The notes below the pieces were generated by a model. The model ran no database searches and had not been told where the DNA came from. It saw only the letters and a program-made list of their open reading frames with translations. 5,882 nucleotides of DNA from contig JAUQXD010000559.1 of assembly GCA_030834835.1 (NCBI GenBank), positions 1-5,882 of the forward strand, in the 5' to 3' direction. The DNA comes from Thermoflexales bacterium (GTDB taxonomy: Bacteria > Chloroflexota > Anaerolineae > Fen-1058). Shown one piece after another: positions 1 to 5,139 of this stretch. A program made the position numbers and the translations under genes. Within the stretch, counting starts at the first letter, position 1. Each line of letters begins with the position of its first letter.

Positions 1-1
1 C

Positions 2-817
2 ACGTGCGAGCCGCAGGCTGTAGCGAGTGGCGACCAATACCAACATCAGCGGTGCGTCAGCGGCCCCATGCGCGATTTTATGATCGCCATGAGTGCGGAT
101 TTTCAAGTGTCGTCGCAGACCGTGGACGGCATCCAGATCAATTCATATTATCTGGCGAAGAATGCGGCAGCGGGCAAGCGCGGCCTCAGCGTGACGGTAA
201 ATTCCGTGAAGTCGTACGAGCGACGCATTGGCCCGTACCCGTTCACCGAACTCGATCTGGTGGAGACGCCGACGACGGCGGGCGGCATCGAGTACCCGGG
301 CCTGATTGTGGTGGCGAAAGACCTGTATGAAGACAACCCCACGTTTCAGGAAGGCGCCACGGCGCACGAGGCCGCGCATCAATGGTGGTACAGCCTCGTC
401 GGCAACGATCAGGTGGATGAGCCGTGGCTGGATGAAGCGCTGACGCAATTCACGACCGGGCTGTATTATCAGGATGTTTACGGCGAGTCGGGCTATGAAG
501 GCTACGTCAAAGCGGGGCTGCAGGCGCGTTACGATCGGGTGAAGGGCACGGAAGAAGACAGGCGCAGCGATCTGCCGGTGGCGGCCTATTCCGGCCGCGA
601 GTACGGCGCGATCGTGTACGGCAAAGCAGCCCTGTTCTTCGACGCCGTGCGCCAGCAGGTGGGCGATGACAAATCGAATGCATGGTTGCAGACCTATTTC
701 AACGCGCATCGCTATGGCATCGCGCACGAGGCGGATTTGCTCAAGGCGATCGAGACGCAGCTTGATGCGAAGACGGTGGACGAGTTAATGCAGCAGTGGA
801 TTCGATCGCCGGAGTGA
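2..817 (+). CDS. M1 family zinc aminopeptidase, C-terminal part (5' end outside window)
   Basis: This is the catalytic part of a gluzincin metallopeptidase that removes N-terminal residues from peptides. The zinc signature HEAAH is at 365-379, followed by exactly 18 residues and the third zinc ligand Glu at 434-436 (DEPWLDE), the HExxH-x18-E spacing of family M1. Upstream, GGIEYPG at 281-301 takes the place of the GAMEN exopeptidase motif, and the Tyr at 617-619 (in VYGKA) matches the transition-state Tyr of the family's YEKG motif. The frame is open to the window edge, so the N-terminal beta domain and any signal peptide are missing; the ATG at 68 is internal (VSGPMRDF runs across it). Related proteins are often exported, but that cannot be checked here. 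The protein ends soon after the helical segment following the active site, so it lacks the long C-terminal domain of PepN-type enzymes. The family is certain; the substrate is unknown. Confidence 0.92.
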   Translation, partial: TCEPQAVASGDQYQHQRCVSGPMRDFMIAMSADFQVSSQTVDGIQINSYYLAKNAAAGKRGLSVTVNSVKSYERRIGPYPFTELDLVETPTTAGGIEYPGLIVVAKDLYEDNPTFQEGATAHEAAHQWWYSLVGNDQVDEPWLDEALTQFTTGLYYQDVYGESGYEGYVKAGLQARYDRVKGTEEDRRSDLPVAAYSGREYGAIVYGKAALFFDAVRQQVGDDKSNAWLQTYFNAHRYGIAHEADLLKAIETQLDAKTVDELMQQWIRSPE

Positions 818-821
818 GGCA

Positions 822-877
822 TGACGAGTAACGATTGACGAGTGATGGATGAAACGACGAATCAGTGATGAAGCGAG
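822..877. repeat. Degenerate heptamer repeat in the peptidase-phosphatase gap
   Basis: The gap reads as successive 7-base units: TGACGAG, TAACGAT, TGACGAG, TGATGGA, TGAAACG, then increasingly diverged units up to 877. Neighbouring units share 5, 5, 4 and 3 of 7 bases, then fade towards the next start codon. TGACGAG is repeated exactly 14 bases apart (822 and 836). No complementary arm is present, so no hairpin is expected. The purine-rich AAGCGAG at 871-877 lies 6 bases before the ATG at 884 and may act as a weak ribosome binding site. Stop codons at 836, 866 and 869 in the downstream frame fix the phosphatase start at 884. I see no promoter or terminator here, so the two flanking genes could be cotranscribed. 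Confidence 0.6.
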
Positions 878-883
878 TCAGCG

Positions 884-1513
884 ATGACGACGATCTACTT
901 TCTGCGACATGCCGAGAAACTATGGGGCAGCCACTTTGATGCTGCGCTGCGACACCAGAACGAGCCGCTCAGCCCGATCGGCTTGCAGACCGCCGAGCGA
1001 TTGGTGTCTTACTTCGCCGACAAACCGATCGCGTCGATCGGCCCGATCGCGGCGATCTATGTCAGCCAGTATCAACGCACGCGTCAGACCATCGAGCCAA
1101 CGGCGCGGCGCTTGCAGCTTGAACCGGTGATCGATCCGCGCTTGAATGAAGTGGATAACGGCCTGTTCGATGGCATGACGGATGAAGCCATTCAGCAAGC
1201 GTATCCCGACGCTTGGACAGCCTTCATCGAGCGGAAGAGCGACTTTCGCTTTCCCAAAGGCGAGACCGGCGAAGAAGTCCGGCAGCGCATCAGTGCGTTT
1301 CTCGACGAGAAGCGGCAACAGCATGCGAATGAAACGATCATCGCGGTCGCACATGACGGCTTGATCCGCCTGCTGATGTGCACCATTCTGCGCCTGCCGG
1401 TGCATCAACGCTGGGACTTCCGCATCGACTTTGGCGGCATCGTGGAGATAGCATATCAGCCGAAGTACGATTCGTGGAAGTTGATCCGGTTTAATCAGAT
1501 GTGTGGATTGTAG
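884..1513 (+). CDS. Histidine phosphatase superfamily protein (phosphoglycerate-mutase-like)
   Basis: This is a 209-residue cytoplasmic-type enzyme of the branch-1 histidine phosphatase fold, which moves phosphate through a phosphohistidine intermediate. The N-terminal FLRHAE motif carries the expected nucleophile His9 with Arg8. SQYQRTRQT (61-69) matches the conserved S-x-x-x-R-x-x-Q-T phosphate-pocket segment. Glu89 in LNEVDNGLFDG is the likely acid. GETGEEVRQR (126-135) is the usual GE-x-x-x-x-x-x-R segment, and His157 in VAHDGLIRLL is the second catalytic His. No signal peptide is seen. The length suits small members such as CobC/GpmB-like phosphatases, but nothing distinguishes a substrate: sugar phosphate, nucleotide and cofactor-precursor phosphatases all share these motifs. 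There is no cobalamin or glycolytic gene next to it. It follows the aminopeptidase by 66 bases on the same strand, and its stop codon lies just before the rarA promoter box. Confidence 0.9.
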   Translation: MTTIYFLRHAEKLWGSHFDAALRHQNEPLSPIGLQTAERLVSYFADKPIASIGPIAAIYVSQYQRTRQTIEPTARRLQLEPVIDPRLNEVDNGLFDGMTDEAIQQAYPDAWTAFIERKSDFRFPKGETGEEVRQRISAFLDEKRQQHANETIIAVAHDGLIRLLMCTILRLPVHQRWDFRIDFGGIVEIAYQPKYDSWKLIRFNQMCGL

Positions 1514-1525
1514 ATTCGACTGCGG

Positions 1526-1531
1526 TATAAT
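1526..1531 (+). promoter_or_regulatory. Perfect -10 box (TATAAT) for rarA, implying a leaderless or near-leaderless mRNA
   Basis: TATAAT lies 12 bases after the phosphatase stop and only 7 bases (TCCCCGC) before the rarA ATG. Transcription usually begins about 6-8 bases after the -10 box, which places the start at 1537-1539, at or beside the A of the ATG. No good -35 hexamer is seen at 16-18 bases upstream (the sequence there is GTGGAT/TGGATT), and there is no TGn extended -10 element. The pyrimidine-rich stretch before the ATG has no Shine-Dalgarno sequence, which fits leaderless translation. Confidence 0.55.
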
Positions 1532-1538
1532 TCCCCGC

Positions 1539-2963
1539 ATGAAACGCGCCGCTTCACCCGCTCCCGATTTGTTCGACGTCGCCGCTCACGACATGATCCA
1601 GCGCAGCCAGCCTTTGGCTGCGCGGATGCGCGCCCGCTCGTTTGACGAGTACGTCGGGCAGGACGACATCATCGGCCCCGGCCGATTGCTCCGCCGTGCA
1701 ATCGAGGCCGACAAGCTCTTCTCGTCGATCCTGCTATGGGGGCCGCCCGGCACGGGCAAGACCACGCTGGCGATGATCATCGCGCACACCACGCGCAGCC
1801 ACTTCGAGCAGATTAACGCCGTGATGTCGGGCGTGGCCGACATCCGCCGCATCACGGGCGAAGCGCAGGAGCGCCTGAAGTTGTATCGCCAGCGCACGAT
1901 CTTGCTCATCGACGAGATTCACCGCTTCAACAAGGCGCAGCAAGACGCGCTGCTGCCGCACGTCGAGAACGGCACGCTCATCCTCATCGGTGCGACCACG
2001 GAAAACCCGTATTTTGAGGTCATTGGCCCGCTCGTCAGCCGCTCGCGCGTGTTCCAACTGAAGCCGTTGAACGACGACAACGTGCGCGATCTGCTCAATC
2101 GCGCGCTGACAGACATCGAACGCGGTTACGGCGGCCTGATCATCGATGTGGACGACGACGCGCTCGATCATCTTATTCGGGTGGCCGGCGGCGATGCGCG
2201 CAATGCGCTGAACGCGCTGGAACTGGCGGTCGAATCGACGCCGCTGAACGACGACAACAAGATTCACCTCACGCTGCAAGTGGCGCAGGAATCGATTCAA
2301 CGCCGAGCGATTCTGTACGACAAAGACGGCGACGCCCACTACGACACGATCAGCGCTTTCATCAAATCGGTGCGCGGTTCTGATCCTGATGCGGCGCTGT
2401 ACTGGCTGGCGAAGATGCTCTACGCGGGCGAAGATCCGCGCTTTATCTTGCGTCGCTTGTTGATCCTCGCGGGTGAAGACATCGGCATGGCTGATCCGAA
2501 CGGCCTCGTCATGGCGAACGCGGCCGCCCAAGCCTTCCAGTGGATGGGCTTGCCGGAAGGCATCTACCCGATCGTGGAAGCGACGATCTATCTGGCGACC
2601 GCGCCCAAGAGTAACTCGGCGGGCGCATACTTCCGGGCGCTGAAGCAGGTGGAGGCCGAAGGCAAAGTGGAGGTGCCTACGCATTTGCAGGACGCCAATC
2701 GCGATGCCAAAGCGCTGGGGCATGGGGCGGGCTATCAATATCCGCACGAATTTGACGGCCATCACGTTCCGCAAAACTACTTGCCCGAAGCCATCAAAGG
2801 CATGCGCTTCTACGAACCGAGCGCGCAAGGCTATGAAGCCCAGGTCGATGAGCGCCTGACGCGCTGGCGCAAGGCCGTCGAGGCGGCACTCGCCATCGAG
2901 CCGCACGCCGGGCCGCAGGTGACGGAGCAGGAAATTATCAGTTTGAAGAAGAAGTTGAAGTGA
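1539..2963 (+). CDS. rarA: Replication-associated recombination protein A (RarA/MgsA), AAA+ ATPase
   Basis: RarA/MgsA, related to eukaryotic WRNIP1/Mgs1, is an AAA+ ATPase acting at stalled or gapped replication forks. The 474-residue product has all the core motifs: PLAARMRARSFDEYVGQ at the N-terminus, Walker A GPPGTGKTT (68-76, Lys74), Walker B LLIDEIH (122-128), sensor 1 GATTEN (151-156), the SRSR arginine-finger region (167-170) and sensor 2 GDARNALN (218-225). The family's C-terminal tetramerisation region follows, with YDKDGDAHYDTISAFIKS (260-277), EDIGMADP (313-320) and FYEPSAQGYE (424-433). The length is slightly above that of the E. coli protein, mainly from the extended N-terminus and a Lys-rich tail. 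A GTG at 1503 would add 12 residues but lies inside the phosphatase gene and upstream of the TATAAT box, so ATG 1539 is chosen. No intact-domain problem is seen. Confidence 0.97.
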   Translation: MKRAASPAPDLFDVAAHDMIQRSQPLAARMRARSFDEYVGQDDIIGPGRLLRRAIEADKLFSSILLWGPPGTGKTTLAMIIAHTTRSHFEQINAVMSGVADIRRITGEAQERLKLYRQRTILLIDEIHRFNKAQQDALLPHVENGTLILIGATTENPYFEVIGPLVSRSRVFQLKPLNDDNVRDLLNRALTDIERGYGGLIIDVDDDALDHLIRVAGGDARNALNALELAVESTPLNDDNKIHLTLQVAQESIQRRAILYDKDGDAHYDTISAFIKSVRGSDPDAALYWLAKMLYAGEDPRFILRRLLILAGEDIGMADPNGLVMANAAAQAFQWMGLPEGIYPIVEATIYLATAPKSNSAGAYFRALKQVEAEGKVEVPTHLQDANRDAKALGHGAGYQYPHEFDGHHVPQNYLPEAIKGMRFYEPSAQGYEAQVDERLTRWRKAVEAALAIEPHAGPQVTEQEIISLKKKLK

Positions 2964-3058
2964 GGCAGGATACAAGAGGCAAAAATGCATGATGCAAGAG
3001 GCAGGATGCAAGAGGCGTGAGGCAAGCTGCATCCTGCTGCCTGCATCGCGCAGCCTCT
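2960..3058. repeat. Heptamer repeat array with partly complementary right half, after rarA
   Basis: From the rarA stop onward the sequence divides into 7-base units, mostly ending in GC: GTGAGGC, AGGATAC, AAGAGGC, an 8-base AAAAATGC, ATGATGC, AAGAGGC, AGGATGC, AAGAGGC, GTGAGGC, AAGCTGC, ATCCTGC, TGCCTGC, ATCGCGC, AGCCTCT. From 2989 to 3044 neighbouring units match at 5, 5, 5, 5, 3, 5 and 5 of 7 bases. AAGAGGC occurs three times (2974, 2996, 3010). Segment 2963-2981 recurs at 2999-3017 with two differences. The right part (from about 3028) is the approximate reverse complement of the left. The array starts within the last bases of rarA and has no open frame of interest. Confidence 0.7.
2991..3047 (+). 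terminator. Hairpin in the repeat array after rarA, possible terminator
   Basis: GCAGGATGCA (3001-3010) is the exact reverse complement of TGCATCCTGC (3028-3037), giving a 10-bp stem with a 17-base loop. Across a symmetric 4x4 internal loop, GATGCA (2991-2996) also pairs with TGCATC (3042-3047). Alternative pairings exist because AAGAGGC is present three times and GCCTCTT (3053-3059) once. The T-runs that follow are short and interrupted (3058-3060) or distant (3071-3075), so a role as an intrinsic terminator is plausible but not secure. The hairpin itself is directly visible. Confidence 0.45.
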
Positions 3059-3097
3059 TTCTCGCTTACGTTTTTCTAACACTCTTCTGTTACCATT

Positions 3098-3149
3098 TTG
3101 ACCGATCAACCAATCACCAATTGACCGGTTACTAATCAACCAACTCACT
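3098..3149. repeat. Degenerate AACCAAT-type repeat with small hairpin, upstream of htpG
   Basis: This stretch contains AACCAAT and CACCAAT in tandem (3108-3121, 6 of 7 identical). ATCAACCAA is repeated exactly at 3105-3113 and 3135-3143, and TTGACCG at 3098-3104 and 3121-3127. The 7-base phase is weaker than in the other gaps, and the exact repeats are 30 and 23 bases apart, not multiples of 7. ACCGATCAA (3101-3109) can pair with TTGACCGGT (3121-3129) with one mismatch over an 11-base loop. The T-rich stretch just before it (3066-3100) is the likeliest place for an htpG promoter, but no convincing -35/-10 pair could be assigned. Confidence 0.45.
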
Positions 3150-3156
3150 CATCGCT

Positions 3157-3161
3157 GGAGA
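3157..3161 (+). promoter_or_regulatory. Ribosome binding site of htpG
   Basis: GGAGA lies 7 bases before the ATG at 3169, a standard Shine-Dalgarno position, and supports that start codon. Confidence 0.75.
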
Positions 3162-3168
3162 CCTGTCT

Positions 3169-5010
3169 ATGACCACTGAATCACATGAATTCAAGGCCGA
3201 AATTCAACAACTGCTGAACATCCTGGTGCACTCGCTGTACACCGAGCGCGACATCTTCTTGCGCGAGTTGATCTCCAACGCGTCCGATGCGTTGAGCCGC
3301 CTGCAGTTCGAGCTGCTGACCAATCGCGACGTGCTCGATCCCGACGCAGAGTTGAAGATCGTCGTCGAGTGCGACAAAGACGCGAAGACCGTGACGATCC
3401 GCGACACGGGCATCGGCCTGACACGCGACGAGATGGTGGAGAACCTGGGCACGATCGCGCATTCGGGCGCGGCGGAGTTCATGAAGCGCCTGCAAGCCGA
3501 GAAGAAACCCGCCGACGTGATCGGCCAGTTCGGCGTAGGCTTCTATTCGGTCTACATGGTGGCTGATGAAGTCACCGTGACTTCACGTTCGTATCGACCC
3601 GACGCGCAGGCCGTGGAGTGGACGTCGAAGGGCGATAACACCTACACGCTCACGGATGTTGAGAAGGCCGATCGGGGCACGGTAATCACGGTGAAGTTGA
3701 AGGAAGACGCCGCCGAGTACGCCGAGGACTGGAAACTCGAACAGATTATCAAGAAACACAGTGACTTTGTCTCGTTCCCGATTTACGTGAAGGATAAGAT
3801 CGTCAACCGGCAGACGGCCCTCTGGCGGCAGTCCGCGCGCGAAGTGACCGCCGAGCAGTACGACGAATTCTACAAGCACCTGACGCTGGACTTTGAGGCG
3901 CCGCTGCTGCACGTGCACATGGTGGCCGACGTGCCGGTAGACGTCCACGCGATTTTGTACGTGCCCGCCAAACGCGAGCGCGGCATCTTCAGTCTGCGCA
4001 AAGACGACGGCCTGAAGCTGTATTCGCGCAAGATTCTCATCAGCGAATACTTCAAGGATTTGCTGCCGCAGTACTTCCGCTTCATTCAGGGTGTGGTCGA
4101 TTCCGAGGACTTGCCGCTGAATGTCAGCCGCGAAGCGATTCAGAACAACCGCGCGGCGGCCAAACTTAAGTCAACGCTCACACACAAGATCGCCACCGAG
4201 TTGGCCGACCTGGGCGAGAAAGACGCCGCTAAATACACCGAGTTCTGGAAGGAATTTGGCCCGTTCATCAAGGAAGGCATCGCGACGGACGCGGGCAATC
4301 AATCGGATCTGGCGAAGCTGCTGCGGTTCAAGACCAATCGCGGCGGCGATGAGTGGGTGTCGCTCCAACAAGTAGTCGATCGCTTGAAGCCCGATCAAAC
4401 GTCGATCTACTACATTCTGGGTGAAGACCTCACTTCCGTGGCGCGCAGCCCGCACCTCGATTACTTCCGCCAGCACGATCTGGAAGTGGTGTATCTGGTC
4501 GAACCGATCGACAGTTTCATGATCATGACGCTGAAGGAGTTCGCGGGCAAGAAATTGCAGAACGTCGACGACGCCGCGCTGGAACTGCCCAAAGACGACC
4601 AGCCGGTCGAGTCGAAGGTTGAGAATGAAGACTTCGCGCAGCTGGCGGCGCGCATCAAGCCCACGCTGGGCGATCAGATCACCGAAGTGCGCGAGTCCAA
4701 GCTGCTGACCGATAGTCCGTGCCGTCTGGTCTCGCCCAACGGCGAAACCGATCGGGATATGCAGCGCGTCCGTCGCATGCTGGGCCAGGATTATGAAGTG
4801 CCGAAGAAGATCATGGAGATCAATCGCGGCCACACGTTGATTGCGGACATGGCGTCGCTGGCGAAGACGGGCGCGAACGATGCCCTGCTCGACGCGTGCA
4901 TTCACCAGCTGTTCGAATCATCGCTGCTGCTGGAGGGCCTGCTGCCCAACCCGGCCGCGATGGTGCCGCGCATTCAACAGCTGATGGAAGCGGCGGCCAA
5001 ACGAGCCTGA
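3169..5010 (+). CDS. htpG: Molecular chaperone HtpG (bacterial Hsp90)
   Basis: HtpG is the cytosolic Hsp90 homologue, a dimeric ATPase chaperone that remodels client proteins, often with DnaK. The 613-residue product is full length (E. coli HtpG is 624). The N-terminal GHKL ATP-binding domain shows ERDIFLRELISNASDA (26-41) with catalytic Glu33 and Asn37, DTGIGL (79-84) with nucleotide-binding Asp79, GTIAHSG (94-100) and the lid glycine motif GQFGVGFYS (119-127). The middle domain carries LPLNVSRE (315-322), whose Arg contacts the ATP gamma-phosphate in Hsp90s. The C-terminal dimerisation part ends in a short Ala-rich tail without MEEVD, as expected in bacteria. The start is supported by GGAGA 7 bases upstream and by the typical HEFKAEIQQLL opening. 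It is separated from rarA by 205 bases of repeats and is followed by a strong hairpin, so it is probably a single-gene transcript. No HrcA operator (CIRCE) is seen upstream. Confidence 0.98.
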   Translation: MTTESHEFKAEIQQLLNILVHSLYTERDIFLRELISNASDALSRLQFELLTNRDVLDPDAELKIVVECDKDAKTVTIRDTGIGLTRDEMVENLGTIAHSGAAEFMKRLQAEKKPADVIGQFGVGFYSVYMVADEVTVTSRSYRPDAQAVEWTSKGDNTYTLTDVEKADRGTVITVKLKEDAAEYAEDWKLEQIIKKHSDFVSFPIYVKDKIVNRQTALWRQSAREVTAEQYDEFYKHLTLDFEAPLLHVHMVADVPVDVHAILYVPAKRERGIFSLRKDDGLKLYSRKILISEYFKDLLPQYFRFIQGVVDSEDLPLNVSREAIQNNRAAAKLKSTLTHKIATELADLGEKDAAKYTEFWKEFGPFIKEGIATDAGNQSDLAKLLRFKTNRGGDEWVSLQQVVDRLKPDQTSIYYILGEDLTSVARSPHLDYFRQHDLEVVYLVEPIDSFMIMTLKEFAGKKLQNVDDAALELPKDDQPVESKVENEDFAQLAARIKPTLGDQITEVRESKLLTDSPCRLVSPNGETDRDMQRVRRMLGQDYEVPKKIMEINRGHTLIADMASLAKTGANDALLDACIHQLFESSLLLEGLLPNPAAMVPRIQQLMEAAAKRA

Positions 5011-5011
5011 A

Positions 5012-5072
5012 GCGTAATGCGTACTGCGTAAGCGTTGTACCGAGTCAATTACGGCTTACGCGGTACGCATTA
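5012..5072 (+). terminator. Long hairpin of heptamer repeats after htpG, likely terminator
   Basis: The left arm AATGCGTACTGCGTAAGC (5016-5033) pairs with GCTTACGCGGTACGCATT (5054-5071): 17 Watson-Crick pairs and one G-T, plus T5015-A5072, closing a 20-base loop. Both arms are made of 7-base units: GCGTAAT, GCGTACT, GCGTAAG on the left (5012-5032), and TTACGGC, TTACGCG, GTACGCA on the right (5049-5069). It begins one base after the htpG stop codon. The tract after it, TATTCTTT, is only moderately T-rich, so termination is likely but not proven. The near symmetry would let it work on either strand. It ends 4 bases before the -35 box of the next gene. Confidence 0.65.
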
Positions 5073-5076
5073 TTCT

Positions 5077-5105
5077 TTGACAATTCAGCGCGCTGTGAGT
5101 ATAGT
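5077..5105 (+). promoter_or_regulatory. Near-consensus sigma-70-type promoter of the last gene
   Basis: A perfect TTGACA (-35, 5077-5082) and TATAGT (-10, 5100-5105, 5 of 6 to consensus) are separated by exactly 17 bases. Transcription should start near 5112, leaving a leader of about 28 bases before the ATG at 5140. This is the strongest promoter match in the window. Confidence 0.8.
5086..5095. promoter_or_regulatory. Palindrome in the promoter spacer, candidate operator
   Basis: CAGCGCGCTG is a perfect 10-base palindrome lying wholly between the -35 and -10 boxes. A dimeric repressor bound there would block RNA polymerase. The adjacent gene may encode a DNA-binding protein, making autoregulation a reasonable guess. 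The flanking bases do not extend the symmetry, and a GC-rich palindrome of this size can arise by chance. Confidence 0.35.
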
Positions 5106-5122
5106 CTGGCGCATTCGCAGAC
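5104..5122 (+). promoter_or_regulatory. Inverted repeat at the expected transcription start
   Basis: GTCTG (5104-5108) and CAGAC (5118-5122) are exact inverted repeats nine bases apart; with one bulged base, an inner CG/CG pair and a four-base CATT loop also form. The repeat overlaps the end of the -10 box and the predicted start near 5112, a position typical of an operator. Most of its left arm would not be transcribed, so a DNA site is more likely than an RNA hairpin. Confidence 0.3.
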
Positions 5123-5125
5123 CAC

Positions 5126-5131
5126 AAGGGG
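5126..5131 (+). promoter_or_regulatory. Ribosome binding site of the last gene
   Basis: AAGGGG stands 8 bases before the ATG at 5140 and fixes that start. The GGGG is followed after two bases by CCCC (5134-5137), so a very small hairpin could partly mask the site. Confidence 0.7.
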
Positions 5132-5139
5132 CACCCCAC

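Noticed and set aside
4..330. Plus-strand open frame overlapping the aminopeptidase start
   Set aside because: Its product is a low-complexity shadow, while the overlapping frame encodes conserved M1 sequence from about nucleotide 59 onward.
1503..1538. GTG at 1503 as the rarA start
   Set aside because: It would overlap the end of the phosphatase gene and lie upstream of the TATAAT box. The added 12 residues do not resemble RarA, and there is no ribosome binding site.
1734..3032. Long open frame on the minus strand opposite rarA (432 codons)
   Set aside because: It is the antisense shadow of a gene with all RarA motifs. High-GC codon bias keeps the opposite frame open. Its product is rich in Arg, His and Gln with no recognisable domain.
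3076..3101. CIRCE (HrcA operator) half-site: CTAACACTC at 3076-3084
   Set aside because: It agrees with TTAGCACTC at 7 of 9 bases, but the required GAGTGCTAA arm nine bases later is absent (the sequence there is CATTTTGAC).
3098..3126. TTGACC at 3098 or 3121 as a -35 box for htpG
   Set aside because: No -10-like hexamer occurs 16-18 bases downstream of either copy; they are better explained as part of the local repeat.
2960..3149. CRISPR-like array between rarA and htpG
   Set aside because: Units are only 7 bases, degenerate and contiguous, with no unique spacers and no cas genes nearby.
4171..4905. Long open frame on the minus strand opposite htpG (244 codons)
   Set aside because: It lies fully within htpG and mirrors its codon bias. 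The product has no recognisable motif, and no ribosome binding site is seen at its start.
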